A DNA stretch of 64,000 bases from Sinorhizobium sp. A49 (GCF_002002725.1 NZ_MUNW01000043.1:178969-242968), one strand, 5' to 3'; numbered from the stretch's first letter, positions 9,778 through 19,212 are shown. Translations and numbers: made by a program. Notes: generated by a model not told the origin, from the sequence alone.

Positions 9778-10518
9778 ATGAAAAACGATCCGTTCCGGTC
9801 CCCGGAGCGGATCGCGCTTTTTCGAAAGGCCTGTCCCTTGCCCACCTGGCTCCAACTCATGCTGGATTCGCTGCCGTCCCTGCTGTGGGCCGGGCTGACA
9901 TTCACCATCCCGCTGACGCTGCTTTCGTTCATTCTCGGGCTGACGCTCGGCCTGGCAACGGCCATCGCCCGCCTGTTCGGCCCGGCGCCCGTGGTTGCCG
10001 TTGCCCGGTTCTATGTCTGGGTCATCCGCGGCACGCCGCTGCTGGTCCAGCTCTTCGTGATCTTCTACGGCCTGCCGAGCATGGGCATCCTGCTCGACGC
10101 CTTCCCGGCGGCGCTGATCGGCTTCACGCTCAATGTCGGCGCCTATACCTCGGAGATCATCCGCGCGGTGATTTCGTCGGTGCCGCGCGGGCAGTGGGAA
10201 GCGGCCTACTCCATCGGCATGAGCTGGAGCCAGGCGATGCGGCGCACGATCCTGCCGCAGGCAGCGCGCGTCGCCGTGCCGCCTCTGTCGAACACCTTCA
10301 TCTCGCTGGTGAAGGATACGTCGCTGGCGGCCGCAATCACCGTTCCCGAGCTTTTCCAGACGGCGCAGCGCATCGTCGCCACCACCTATGAGCCGCTGAT
10401 CCTCTATATCGAGGCGGCCCTCATCTATCTCGCCATGAGCTCGGTCCTGTCAGCCCTGCAGGTGCGGCTGGAGCGCCGGTTCGCCCGCTATGGCGGCTTT
10501 CTGGAGGCGCGGACATGA
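9778..10518 (+). CDS. Amino acid ABC transporter permease
   Basis: Inner-membrane subunit of the polar amino acid importer, 246 residues with about five membrane segments. It shows the His/Glu/Gln-family (HisM-type) pattern: YVWVIRGTPLLVQLFVIFYGLP near the middle, LNVGAYTSEIIRAVI, and the EAA loop GQWEAAYSIGMSWSQAMRRTILPQA that docks on the ATPase. The ATG at 9778 is taken, with AAGG upstream; a TTG at 9838 behind CGAAAGG is an alternative start and would give a more usual N-terminus. Its stop overlaps the ATPase start by four bases (ATGA). The 146-base gap from the binding-protein gene holds a hairpin. Confidence 0.92.
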   Translation: MKNDPFRSPERIALFRKACPLPTWLQLMLDSLPSLLWAGLTFTIPLTLLSFILGLTLGLATAIARLFGPAPVVAVARFYVWVIRGTPLLVQLFVIFYGLPSMGILLDAFPAALIGFTLNVGAYTSEIIRAVISSVPRGQWEAAYSIGMSWSQAMRRTILPQAARVAVPPLSNTFISLVKDTSLAAAITVPELFQTAQRIVATTYEPLILYIEAALIYLAMSSVLSALQVRLERRFARYGGFLEART

Positions 10519-11276
10519 TCGAGCTTTCCCACATCGAAAAACGCTTCGGCGACAACCTCGTGCTGAAGGACATTTCCGTCACGCTGGCCGAAGGCACGGT
10601 GACGGCGCTGGTCGGCCCCTCCGGCGGCGGCAAGAGCACGCTTTTGCGCTGCATCAACCTGCTGGAGATCCCGACATCGGGTTCGATCCGGCTCGGCGAC
10701 GACAAGCTCGACTTTCAGCCCGGGCGTAAAACCGGCTGGCAGGCGATCCAGCGCCTGCGCCGCCAGACCGGCATGGTGTTCCAGAACTTCCAGCTTTTCC
10801 CGCACCAGACCGCACTCGGCAATGTCATGGAAGGCCTTGTCACCGTGTTGAAATGGCCTGATGACAACGCGCGCGCCCGCGCCATGGAACTGCTCGAAAA
10901 GGTCGGCATGGCCCACAAGGCCGATGCCTGGCCGGCAACGCTTTCCGGCGGCCAGCAGCAACGCGTGGCGATCGCCCGCGCGCTGGCGCCCTCCCCGCGG
11001 GTCCTTCTCTGCGACGAGCCGACCTCGGCGCTCGATCCGGAACTGGCGGAGGAGGTGGTCGAGGTGCTGAGCCGGCTTGCCCGCGAAGGCACGACGATGG
11101 TGATGGCGACACACGACCTCCGGCTCGCCTCGCGCGTCGCCGACAAGGTGGTGTTCCTCGACGGCGGCGTGATCGTCGAAAGCGGCGCTCCGAAGACGAT
11201 CTTCTCGGCGCCCGAACGCGAGCGCACCAAGAAGTTCATCGCCTCTCTGAGCGCGCCGCACAGCTACGATATCTGA
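10515..11276 (+). CDS. Amino acid ABC transporter ATP-binding protein
   Basis: Cytoplasmic ATPase of the importer, 253 residues. Walker A is GPSGGGKSTLLRC (about residue 35), the signature is LSGGQQQRVAIARAL, Walker B is VLLCDEPTSALDPE, and the switch His is in MATHDLRLASR. The length and motifs are those of the GlnQ/ArtP/TcyN family. The start overlaps the permease stop, so the two proteins are made in step. It ends 104 bases before the convergent pyc gene. Confidence 0.95.
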   Translation: MIELSHIEKRFGDNLVLKDISVTLAEGTVTALVGPSGGGKSTLLRCINLLEIPTSGSIRLGDDKLDFQPGRKTGWQAIQRLRRQTGMVFQNFQLFPHQTALGNVMEGLVTVLKWPDDNARARAMELLEKVGMAHKADAWPATLSGGQQQRVAIARALAPSPRVLLCDEPTSALDPELAEEVVEVLSRLAREGTTMVMATHDLRLASRVADKVVFLDGGVIVESGAPKTIFSAPERERTKKFIASLSAPHSYDI

Positions 11277-11332
11277 GCTGCGCCTCAGGGGGCATGGTGG
11301 ACGGAGGGCGAGTTCCCTTCCGCACATAAAAA

Positions 11333-11356
11333 ACGGCCGGACTCGCGCCCGGCCGT
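11333..11356 (-). terminator. Rho-independent terminator of pyc
   Basis: ACGGCCGG (11333-11340) and CCGGCCGT (11349-11356) form a perfect 8-bp stem with an 8-base loop. On the minus strand the stem is followed by TTTTTTATG, a good U-tract, 25 bases beyond the pyc stop. On the plus strand the following bases are not T-rich, so it works mainly for pyc. Confidence 0.85.
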
Positions 11357-11380
11357 ACTTGTCTTGTCTCGCCGAAAGCC

Positions 11381-14300
11381 TCAGCCGCCAAAAACGATCA
11401 GCAGGTCCTTGGCATCGATCTGGTCGCCGGCACGCACCAGAACTTCAGCGACCGTGCCGTCCTTCTCCGCATGCAGTGCAGTTTCCATCTTCATCGCCTC
11501 GATCGACAAGAGCACGTCGCCGGCCTTGACTGCCTGGCCCGCATGCACCGCGACCGTCGAGATCACGCCCGGCATCGGTGCGCCGAGTTGCACGGCGTTG
11601 CCGGCCTCCGCCTTGCGGCGGATGGCGCTGGAAGCGCCGCGGTTGCGATCGGGAACCTTGATCGGGCGCGGCTGGCCATTGAGTTCGAAGAACACCTTGA
11701 CCATGCCCTTCTCGTCGATCTCGCCCTGGGTCTGGTTGAGGATGACGAGCGTCTTGCCCTTTTCGAGGTCGGCGAACAGTTCCTCGCCCGGCGCCATGCC
11801 GTAGAAATAGGCCGGCGTCGGCAGCACGCTGACCGGGCCATAGGTCTCGGCTGCCAGCGCATAATCGGTGAAGACCTTGGGATACATCAGATAGGAGGCG
11901 AACTCGTAGTCGTTGACTTCGCGCTCGAGCTTTTCTTCGATGACTTTACGCTCCGCATCGAGGTCGGCGGCTTCGAGCAGCGAACCGGGGCGGACCACAT
12001 AGGCCTTCTCACCCTTCAGCGCCTTCTTCTGCAGGGCTTCGGGCCAACCGCCCGGAGGCTGGCCAAGATCGCCCTTCAGCATCGACACGACCGATTCCGG
12101 GAAGGCGATGTCCTTGGCCGGGTTCTCGACATCGGCAACGGTCAGGTCCTGGCTGACCATCATCAGCGCCATGTCGCCGACCACCTTCGATGACGGCGTC
12201 ACCTTGACAATGTCGCCGAACATCTGGTTGGCGTCGGCATAGGCCTGCGCCACCTCGTGCCAGCGGGTTTCGAGACCAAGCGAGCGAGCTTGTTCCTTGA
12301 GGTTGGTGAACTGGCCGCCCGGCATTTCATGCAGATAAACTTCGGACGCCGGCCCCTTGAGGTCGCTTTCGAAGGCCGCGTACTGGTGACGCACCGCTTC
12401 CCAGTAGAACGAGATACGACGGATCCATTGGGGATCGAGGCCCGGATCGCGCTCGGAGCCGCGAAGCGCCTCGACGATCGAACCGAGGCAGGGCTGCGAG
12501 GTGTTGCCGGAGAGCGAATCCATTGCCGCATCGACGACATCGACGCCGGCATCGACGGCCGCCAGCACGGTGGCAGCGGCGATACCCGATGTGTCGTGGG
12601 TGTGGAAGTGGATCGGCAGATCGGTCGCTTCACGCAGCGCCTTGAACAGCACGCGAGCGGCAGCGGGCTTCAAAAGTCCGGCCATGTCCTTGACCGCGAT
12701 GATGTGCGCACCGGCCTTTTCCAGCTCGGCGGCAAGCGCCGTATAGTACTTGAGGTCGTATTTCGGCCGCGCGGCATTGAGGATGTCGCCGGTATAGCAG
12801 ATCGCCGCTTCGCAGATCTTGTTCTCTTCGGCGACCGCCTCCATCGACACGCGCATGTTGTCGACCCAGTTGAGGCAATCGAACACCCGGAAGACGTCAA
12901 TGCCGCCCCGTGCCGCCTGGCGCACGAAGTATTTGACGACGTTATCAGGGTAGTTCTTGTAGCCGACGCCGTTGGCGCCGCGCAGAAGCATCTGCAAAAG
13001 CAGGTTCGGCGCGTCCTCGCGGATGCGTGCCAGCCGGTCCCACGGATCTTCGGTAAGGAAGCGCATCGAAACGTCGAAGGTCGCCCCACCCCAGCACTCG
13101 AGCGAGAACAGGTTGGGCAGCGCCCGCGCATAGGTGCCGGCAACACGGGCGATATCGTAGGTGCGCATGCGGGTGGCGAGCAGCGACTGATGGCCGTCAC
13201 GCATCGTCGTGTCGGTGACGAGCACTTGGCGCTGCGCCCTCACCCATTCGGCGAATTTCTTCGGGCCGAGCTCGTCGAGCTTCTGCTTGGTGCCCGGCTT
13301 GATCTCGCCGCCGATGAACGGAACGACCGGGGCTGCGATCTCGTCGGATGGGCGCGGACGACCCTTGGCTTCGGGGTGACCGTTGACGGTGACGTCGGCC
13401 AGATAGGTGAGCAGCTTTGTCGCGCGATCCTGACGGCGCACCTGCTGGAACAGCTCCGGCGTCGTGTCGATGAAGCGCGTGGTGTAGGTGTTATCCTGGA
13501 ACTTCGGGTGGCTGATGATCGCTTCGAGGAAGGTCAGGTTCGTCGCCACACCGCGGATTCGGAATTCGCGCAGCGCCCGGATCATGCGCTGGATCGCCTC
13601 ATCGGGGTTCGGCGCCCAGGCCGTCACTTTTTCGAGCAGCGGATCGTAGTAACGGGTGATGACCGCGCCCGAATAGGCCGTGCCGCCATCAAGGCGGATG
13701 CCAAAACCGGTGGCGCCGCGATAGGCGGTGATGCGGCCATAGTCCGGAATGAAGTTCTGCTCGGGATCTTCGGTGGTGATGCGGCACTGCAGCGCGTGGC
13801 CGTTGAGGCGGATGTTTTCCTGCGAGGGAACGCCCGATTCCGGCGTGCCGATCGCATAACCGTCGAGGATGTGGATCTGCGCCTTGACGATGTCGATGCC
13901 GGTGACGACCTCGGTGACCGTGTGCTCGACCTGGATGCGCGGGTTGACCTCGATGAAGTAGAATTTGCCGCTGTCGGCATCCATCAGATATTCGACAGTG
14001 CCGGCGCCGATATAGTTCGTCGCCTCGGCAATGCGCTTCGAATAGGCGGCAAGCTCCTCGCGCTGGCTGGCGCTGAGGTAAGGGGCCGGCGCCCGTTCGA
14101 CGACCTTCTGGTTGCGCCGCTGGATGGAGCAGTCACGCTCGAACAGATGCACGACGTTGCCGTGGGTATCGCCAAGCACCTGGCTTTCGACGTGGCGAGC
14201 ACGCTCAAGCAGCTTTTCCAGATAGACTTCATCCTTGCCGAAGGCGGCCTTCGCTTCGCGCTTGGCTTCCGTCACCTCGCGGGCGAGATCCTTGGGGTCG

Positions 14301-14839
14301 CGGATGGCGCGCATGCCGCGCCCGCCGCCGCCCCAGGAGGCTTTGAGCATCACGGGATAGCCGATCGCCTCGGCCATCTTCGCCACTTCCGCCATGTCGT
14401 CGGGAAGCGGCTCCGTCGCCGGCACCACCGGTACGCCGATCGAGATCGCCAGATTGCGGGCGGCAACCTTGTTGCCGAGCTGGCGCATCGTTTCGGCCTT
14501 GGGGCCGATGAAGGTGATACCCGCCTCCGCACAGGCCTCGGCGAACTCAGGGCTTTCCGACAGGAGGCCGTAGCCGGGATGGATGGCGTCGGCGCCGGAA
14601 AGCTTGGCGACGCGGATCACTTCCTCGATCGACAGGTAACTTTCGATCGGGCCGAGGTCGCGCGCCAGATGCGGGCCGCGGCCGACTTGATAACTTTCGT
14701 CCGCCTTGAAGCGGTGCAGCGCCAGTTTGTCCTCTTCAGCCCATATCGCGACCGTTTTCAGACCTAGTTCATTGGCCGCGCGAAACACGCGGATTGCAAT
14801 TTCAGAACGGTTGGCAACAAGGATCTTAGAGATGGGCAA
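11381..14839 (-). CDS. pyc: Pyruvate carboxylase
   Basis: Biotin enzyme that carboxylates pyruvate to oxaloacetate with ATP and bicarbonate, the main anaplerotic route in rhizobia. The 1152-residue chain has the full domain order: biotin carboxylase/ATP-grasp (residues 1 to about 460; GGGGRGMR glycine loop, EVNPRIQVEHTVTE), carboxyltransferase barrel (about 530-810; TTMRDGHQSLLATRMRT, HFHTHDTSG), the allosteric linker, and the C-terminal biotinyl domain with the lysine of EAMKMET at about residue 1117. The start is a TTG (product begins MPISKILVANRSEIA), as judged from the conserved N-terminus and the GAGGAGT site; the frame is open to an ATG at 14920. A terminator follows at 11333-11356. Confidence 0.97.
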   Translation of the reverse strand: MPISKILVANRSEIAIRVFRAANELGLKTVAIWAEEDKLALHRFKADESYQVGRGPHLARDLGPIESYLSIEEVIRVAKLSGADAIHPGYGLLSESPEFAEACAEAGITFIGPKAETMRQLGNKVAARNLAISIGVPVVPATEPLPDDMAEVAKMAEAIGYPVMLKASWGGGGRGMRAIRDPKDLAREVTEAKREAKAAFGKDEVYLEKLLERARHVESQVLGDTHGNVVHLFERDCSIQRRNQKVVERAPAPYLSASQREELAAYSKRIAEATNYIGAGTVEYLMDADSGKFYFIEVNPRIQVEHTVTEVVTGIDIVKAQIHILDGYAIGTPESGVPSQENIRLNGHALQCRITTEDPEQNFIPDYGRITAYRGATGFGIRLDGGTAYSGAVITRYYDPLLEKVTAWAPNPDEAIQRMIRALREFRIRGVATNLTFLEAIISHPKFQDNTYTTRFIDTTPELFQQVRRQDRATKLLTYLADVTVNGHPEAKGRPRPSDEIAAPVVPFIGGEIKPGTKQKLDELGPKKFAEWVRAQRQVLVTDTTMRDGHQSLLATRMRTYDIARVAGTYARALPNLFSLECWGGATFDVSMRFLTEDPWDRLARIREDAPNLLLQMLLRGANGVGYKNYPDNVVKYFVRQAARGGIDVFRVFDCLNWVDNMRVSMEAVAEENKICEAAICYTGDILNAARPKYDLKYYTALAAELEKAGAHIIAVKDMAGLLKPAAARVLFKALREATDLPIHFHTHDTSGIAAATVLAAVDAGVDVVDAAMDSLSGNTSQPCLGSIVEALRGSERDPGLDPQWIRRISFYWEAVRHQYAAFESDLKGPASEVYLHEMPGGQFTNLKEQARSLGLETRWHEVAQAYADANQMFGDIVKVTPSSKVVGDMALMMVSQDLTVADVENPAKDIAFPESVVSMLKGDLGQPPGGWPEALQKKALKGEKAYVVRPGSLLEAADLDAERKVIEEKLEREVNDYEFASYLMYPKVFTDYALAAETYGPVSVLPTPAYFYGMAPGEELFADLEKGKTLVILNQTQGEIDEKGMVKVFFELNGQPRPIKVPDRNRGASSAIRRKAEAGNAVQLGAPMPGVISTVAVHAGQAVKAGDVLLSIEAMKMETALHAEKDGTVAEVLVRAGDQIDAKDLLIVFGG

Positions 14840-14954
14840 GTCGGACTCCTCAAGACTTGAAACGCGGGAAATGCTGCACCCGCGAAATGAAGTATTAGCG
14901 GGTCGCAGAATGAAGCGCAATTTCAGAGTCGAGCGGAAATCCGAGAGAATTGGA

Positions 14955-15695
14955 TCAGGAAATCAGTCCTAGCCGGAAGGCAATCGCCACGACGTGGTGA
15001 CGGTTCTTACCCTTCAGTTTCTCCTGGATGCCATTCATGTACCAGTCGACCGTGTGACTGGAGATGTCGAGCACCTTGCTGATGTCGTTAGAGGTCATGC
15101 CATCGGCGAGGTAGTTGAGCGCCTCCATTTCGCGCCGCGTCATCTGTACTTCGACGCGGGATGCCAGCTCGGCTGAAATCTCCGGGTCGGTCAACTCAAG
15201 CAGCTTCCAGAACAGGCGCTTGGCAATCTGGTCGAACAGGCTGATCTCGATCGGGCTCAAGTCGACGACGCGACCGCCGACCGTCAGGTTGCCGAGCAGG
15301 CCGCGGCGGCCGTGCACCGGGAAGATGTAACCATCGTGAAGACCGTGGTTGCGGCCTTCGATCATCATGCTTTCCATGCGCTTGCGATGCGGATCGGAGC
15401 GGAAGGCAAACAGCGTGTCGCGCCAGCGGAAACCGCGCTGGGCGTGGCCAAGGTAGCGGATGGTCGGATCGATCACCACATACTTCTTGCGGATGTAGAT
15501 CTGCGGCCAGCCTTCCGGCCAGCGACCGGCAAGCAGCAGCCTCAGCGGATTTTCGTGAGGCTTCGGCTGCCTGACGACCCCATAGAAGTCGAAGCCGCAG
15601 CGGTCGAGCAACCGTTCGAATTCCGGCACGATTTCTTCGCGCGTCTTCATCTCTTCGATCAGCGCGAGAAATTGCACAAGCAGCGTGATGTTCAT
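14955..15695 (-). CDS. LuxR-type quorum-sensing regulator (solo, acyl-homoserine lactone-binding type)
   Basis: Transcription factor of 246 residues with an N-terminal autoinducer-binding domain (about residues 20-165) and a C-terminal GerE-type HTH (MTRREMEALNYLADGMTSND then ISKVLDISSHTVDWYMNGI). All acyl-homoserine lactone contacts known from TraR can be placed with exact spacing: W and Y four apart (GWPQIY), D nine after Y (VVIDP), W fifteen after D (GFRW), then a glycine in LHDGYIFP. It therefore probably binds a signal and is not degenerate. No luxI-type synthase lies in the window. An inverted repeat at 15741-15772 lies before its ATG. It precedes pyc on the same strand by 115 bases but co-transcription is uncertain. 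Confidence 0.9.
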   Translation of the reverse strand: MNITLLVQFLALIEEMKTREEIVPEFERLLDRCGFDFYGVVRQPKPHENPLRLLLAGRWPEGWPQIYIRKKYVVIDPTIRYLGHAQRGFRWRDTLFAFRSDPHRKRMESMMIEGRNHGLHDGYIFPVHGRRGLLGNLTVGGRVVDLSPIEISLFDQIAKRLFWKLLELTDPEISAELASRVEVQMTRREMEALNYLADGMTSNDISKVLDISSHTVDWYMNGIQEKLKGKNRHHVVAIAFRLGLIS

Positions 15696-16085
15696 GGATC
15701 ACCTTCCAGGTAGAACAGGCGTGCGGGGCCCGAAAGCCGGACATGAATGAACCGTTCAGGGGCCATTCATGTTGCACCCGCGATAATTCGACATACCATG
15801 CCCGGTCTTGTGCGAAAATCGCAAGAAATCGGAATTGGGCGGAAAAGATAGCAAACTATGAATGCCCGCACCAAGCCCACTGATGGGCAAACGGGCTTCA
15901 GCCGTCAAGACCGTCTCAAGCTCCTGATTTCCCTCGGATATCGCCAATGACCGTCCCAAAGCGGCCTTGACGGCCGGCAGAACGGAGCCTTGCGCCCCTT
16001 GTGTCGGTAAGTGTCGAGGCGTGACACATTTGCCGCGCGGAAATTTGCTGCGGCGCAAAATCCGGTACCCGGAAGGGGTGAGACA
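15696..16085. other. Divergent intergenic region luxR/ndvA (390 bases)
   Basis: No gene is supported here. It holds the inverted repeat at 15741-15772 close to the luxR start and the ndvA ribosome binding site (AAGGGGTG, 16075-16082). I found no convincing -35/-10 for either gene. The minus-strand open frame at 15756-16058 has no family resemblance or ribosome binding site. Confidence 0.6.
15741..15772. promoter_or_regulatory. Inverted repeat upstream of luxR, candidate autoregulatory operator
   Basis: ACATGAATG (15741-15749) and CATTCATGT (15764-15772) are perfect inverted 9-base arms separated by 14 bases, with an inner TGAACCGTTCA (15748-15758). The element starts 46 bases before the luxR ATG. 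The arms are further apart than in a classic 18-20 base lux box, so binding by this LuxR protein is only a guess. Confidence 0.45.
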
Positions 16086-17843
16086 GTGTCATTGTTCCAA
16101 GTGTATGCGAGAGCGCTCCAGTATCTTGCGGTTCACAAGTTCCGTGTCTCGGCGATCGTGCTCGCCAACGTCGTGCTCGCCGTCATCACGATCGCTGAGC
16201 CGATCCTGTTCGGTCGCATCATAGACGCCATTTCCTCCAAGGGCGAAGTCACGCCGATGCTGCTGATGTGGGCGGGCCTCGGCGTGTTCAACACCGTCGC
16301 CTTCGTCCTCGTCGCCCGCGAAGCGGACCGGCTGGCCCATGGCCGCCGCGCAACGCTTCTGACGGAAGCTTTCGGCCGCATCGTTTCGATGCCGCTGTCC
16401 TGGCACAGCCAGCGCGGCACGTCGAACGCGCTGCATACCCTGCTTCGCGCCTGCGAAACGCTGTTCGGTCTCTGGCTCGAATTCATGCGCCAGCACCTGG
16501 CGACGGCCGTAGCACTCGTCCTGCTCATCCCGACCGCGTTTGCGATGGATGTGCGCCTGTCACTGGTGCTCGTCGTGCTCGGCGTCTCCTATGTCCTGGT
16601 CAGCAAGGCGGTGATGAGCCGCACCAAGGAAGGCCAGGCCTCGGTCGAAAACCACTACCACACGGTTTTCTCCCACGTGTCCGACGCCATCAGCAACGTA
16701 TCGGTCGTTCACAGCTACAACCGCATCGAAGCCGAAACGCGCGAACTGAAGAAGTTCACCGAGCGGCTGATCTCCGCCCAGTTCCCGGTGCTTGACTGGT
16801 GGGCACTGGCAAGTGCTCTCAACCGCGTCGCCTCGACCATCTCGATGATGGTGATCCTCGTCATCGGCACGGTGCTGGTCCAGCGCGGCGAGCTGCGCGT
16901 CGGCGAAGTCATCGCCTTCATCGGCTTTGCCAACCTGCTGATCGGCCGTCTCGACCAGATGAAGGCCTTCGTCACGCAGATCTTCGAGGCCCGCGCCAAG
17001 CTTGAAGACTTCTTCCAGCTCGAAGATTCCGTGCGCGAACGCGAAGAGCCGGCCGGCGCAATGGACCTGGGTACCGTCAAGGGCGAAGTCGAATTCCGCG
17101 ACATCTCCTTCGACTTCGCCAACACCACCCAGGGCGTGCGCAACGTGTCCTTCACCGCCAAGGCCGGCCAGACGATCGCGATCGTCGGCCCGACCGGCGC
17201 CGGCAAGACCACGCTCGTCAACCTGCTGCAGCGCGTCCACGAGCCGCGCGACGGCCAGATCCTGATCGATGGCGTCGACATCTCCAAGGTGACGCGCAAG
17301 TCGCTGCGCCGCTCGATCGCCACCGTCTTCCAGGATGCCGGCCTGATGAACCGCTCGATCTGCGAGAACATCCGGCTCGGTCGCGACGACGCATCGCTCG
17401 ATGAAGTCATGGCTGCCGCCGAAGCGGCTGCCGCCAGCGACTTCATCGAGAGCCGCAACAGTGGTTATGACACCGTTGTCGGCGAGCGCGGCAACCGCCT
17501 GTCGGGCGGCGAGCGTCAGCGCGTGGCTATCGCCCGCGCCATCCTCAAGAACGCACCGATCCTGGTGCTCGACGAGGCGACCAGTGCGCTCGACGTCGAG
17601 ACCGAGGCCCGGGTGAAGGATGCGATCGACGCGCTGCGCAAGGACCGCACGACGTTCATCATCGCCCACCGCCTGTCGACCGTGCGCGAGGCCGATCTGG
17701 TGATCTTCATGGATCAGGGCCGGATCGTCGAAATGGGTGGCTTCAACGAGCTCAGCGCAAGCAACGGCCGCTTCGCCGCCCTGCTGCGCGCCAGCGGCAT
17801 CCTGACGGACGAGGACGTCCGCATGAGCCACACCGCGGCCTGA
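16086..17843 (+). CDS. ndvA: Cyclic beta-1,2-glucan export ATP-binding/permease protein
   Basis: Half-size ABC exporter that moves cyclic beta-1,2-glucan from cytosol to periplasm, needed for osmoadaptation and for nodule or host invasion in rhizobia and relatives. The 585-residue chain starts with GTG at 16086 (MSLFQVYARALQYLAVHKFRV, the known NdvA opening) behind AAGGGGTG. Residues about 20-300 hold six membrane segments; residues about 330-570 hold the nucleotide-binding domain with GPTGAGKTTL, LSGGERQRVAIARAIL, ILVLDEATSALD and IIAHRLST. The frame is open upstream to 16011, but those codons are not conserved in kind. A strong shared terminator follows. It belongs with opgC and ndvB on the other strand. 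Confidence 0.96.
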   Translation: MSLFQVYARALQYLAVHKFRVSAIVLANVVLAVITIAEPILFGRIIDAISSKGEVTPMLLMWAGLGVFNTVAFVLVAREADRLAHGRRATLLTEAFGRIVSMPLSWHSQRGTSNALHTLLRACETLFGLWLEFMRQHLATAVALVLLIPTAFAMDVRLSLVLVVLGVSYVLVSKAVMSRTKEGQASVENHYHTVFSHVSDAISNVSVVHSYNRIEAETRELKKFTERLISAQFPVLDWWALASALNRVASTISMMVILVIGTVLVQRGELRVGEVIAFIGFANLLIGRLDQMKAFVTQIFEARAKLEDFFQLEDSVREREEPAGAMDLGTVKGEVEFRDISFDFANTTQGVRNVSFTAKAGQTIAIVGPTGAGKTTLVNLLQRVHEPRDGQILIDGVDISKVTRKSLRRSIATVFQDAGLMNRSICENIRLGRDDASLDEVMAAAEAAAASDFIESRNSGYDTVVGERGNRLSGGERQRVAIARAILKNAPILVLDEATSALDVETEARVKDAIDALRKDRTTFIIAHRLSTVREADLVIFMDQGRIVEMGGFNELSASNGRFAALLRASGILTDEDVRMSHTAA

Positions 17844-17873
17844 GCCGACGCCTTATAGGTCGTAAGATAACAA

Positions 17874-17898
17874 AGCCCCGGATCCGAGATCCGGGGCT
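17874..17898. terminator. Bidirectional terminator between ndvA and opgC
   Basis: AGCCCCGGATC (17874-17884) and GATCCGGGGCT (17888-17898) form a perfect 11-bp stem with a 3-base loop. ATTTTCG follows on the plus strand and TTTGTT on the minus strand, so it can end both the ndvA transcript and the convergent opgC transcript. Confidence 0.9.
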
Positions 17899-17906
17899 AT
17901 TTTCGT

Positions 17907-19064
17907 TCACGCCGCCCGCGCCGGCTTGGCACTGGCAAGGCCTTTCAGCCATTCAAGATAGTAGCCGTAGACGAAGTGCAGGCCGATGCCGACAATCACG
18001 AAGAGCGTTCCGGCGAGAGGATTCCGGCCAGTCACGAACAACAGCACCTGGCCAACCATGGCGAGGATCGTGCCAAAGATGAAGATCGGCAGCGAGTGTC
18101 GGCCGATCAACGCCAGCGGATGATCGGCATCGAGCCTCGCGAGGCGATTGACGGCCGGAAGCACCGCGACGAGATAGGCGAGCGCCAGAACGTGCGTCAG
18201 CCGCGTCAGCGACAGGAAGGTCTTGTCGAAGCCGGTCAGCACCGCCGGAAGGCCGAACGACGGGTCGATATTCCACCAGGAAAACAGCACCCACAGCGCC
18301 GACACAACAAGATAGAACGCAGAGATCACGATCAAAATCGGGCTGCGTGGCAGCACCGCGCCCTGGCGGATTGCCGTCATGGCGACGATGCCGATGACGA
18401 AGAGGAACTGCCAGGACCAGGGATTGAGAAACCAGTAGCCCTCATCGAGAAAGTTGGAGGGCACCAGCTTGAACACCCCCGCCACAAGCCACAGCAAAGC
18501 GGAACATGCCAGCAGCAGCCGGCTGCTGATGCCGTTCAGCCAGAGGATGCCGGGCAGCATCAGGAACAGCACCGCGTACATCGACAGGATGTTGTTGTAG
18601 CCGAGCTGGTGCCCGAGCAGCACCATGGCGACGATACCCTGTTCGGTCTGCTCGACGAAGGGCCGGATGTTAATCTCACCGATCAGGTCCTGCCGGCCGA
18701 AATAGAGCGCGCCGCCGGCAAAGATCGCCAGGGTGACGATACTGGTCATGATGTGGGCGACATAGAGTGCAAGCGCCCGCTGCCAGACCTTCAGCGTCAG
18801 CGCCAGGCGCGCGCCGGTGACGAACTTGCCGCCATAGGCAAGGCCGACGGAGAGACCGGAGATCAGGACGAAAGCCTCGGCCGAATCGGAAAAGCCGAAA
18901 TTCTTGTGGGTCAGATATTCGAGATATTGCCCGGGAACGTGGTTGACGAAGATCGTCAGCAGGCAGAGCGCCCGAAACACGTCGAGACGCGTGTCGCGCT
19001 CCTTAGGAACCATGCGGGCGGATAACGTCGGGTTCGGGCCGCCCCCAAATGTCTTTTGCAGCAT
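17907..19064 (-). CDS. opgC: OpgC-type acyltransferase, probable cyclic glucan succinylation protein
   Basis: Polytopic inner-membrane protein of 385 residues with about ten hydrophobic segments. The opening RDTRLDVFRALCLLTIFVNH and VPGQYLEYLTHKNFGFSDSAEAF, then VLISGLSVGLAYGGKF, is the OpgC domain. Members move succinyl groups onto periplasmic glucans. Its position between ndvA and ndvB suggests that cyclic beta-1,2-glucan is the acceptor; this is an inference from context. It follows ndvB on the same strand, but the ndvB terminator lies between, so it probably has its own promoter or reads through at a low level. The start may instead be the ATG at 19013; neither has a clear ribosome binding site. 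Confidence 0.85.
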   Translation of the reverse strand: MLQKTFGGGPNPTLSARMVPKERDTRLDVFRALCLLTIFVNHVPGQYLEYLTHKNFGFSDSAEAFVLISGLSVGLAYGGKFVTGARLALTLKVWQRALALYVAHIMTSIVTLAIFAGGALYFGRQDLIGEINIRPFVEQTEQGIVAMVLLGHQLGYNNILSMYAVLFLMLPGILWLNGISSRLLLACSALLWLVAGVFKLVPSNFLDEGYWFLNPWSWQFLFVIGIVAMTAIRQGAVLPRSPILIVISAFYLVVSALWVLFSWWNIDPSFGLPAVLTGFDKTFLSLTRLTHVLALAYLVAVLPAVNRLARLDADHPLALIGRHSLPIFIFGTILAMVGQVLLFVTGRNPLAGTLFVIVGIGLHFVYGYYLEWLKGLASAKPARAA

Positions 19065-19212
19065 GCGGTCTGGTATCCGGGATCTGGCGCCCCTGCCCCA
19101 CCCCTGTTGAAACGGGCACCGGAATGTCCACTGCCGCCAAAGCAGATGAATGTTCCGATGCCGTCGATCGATGCGTAAACCTGTTGTCGGTTAGCGCCGC
19201 CGGCAAATCTGC

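Noticed and set aside
12257..14767. Plus-strand open frame of 836 codons opposite pyc
   Set aside because: Shadow of pyc; no domain, no ribosome binding site, and composition of an antisense frame.
15756..16058. Minus-strand open frame of 100 codons between luxR and ndvA
   Set aside because: No ribosome binding site or family resemblance, and it would cover the promoters of both neighbours.
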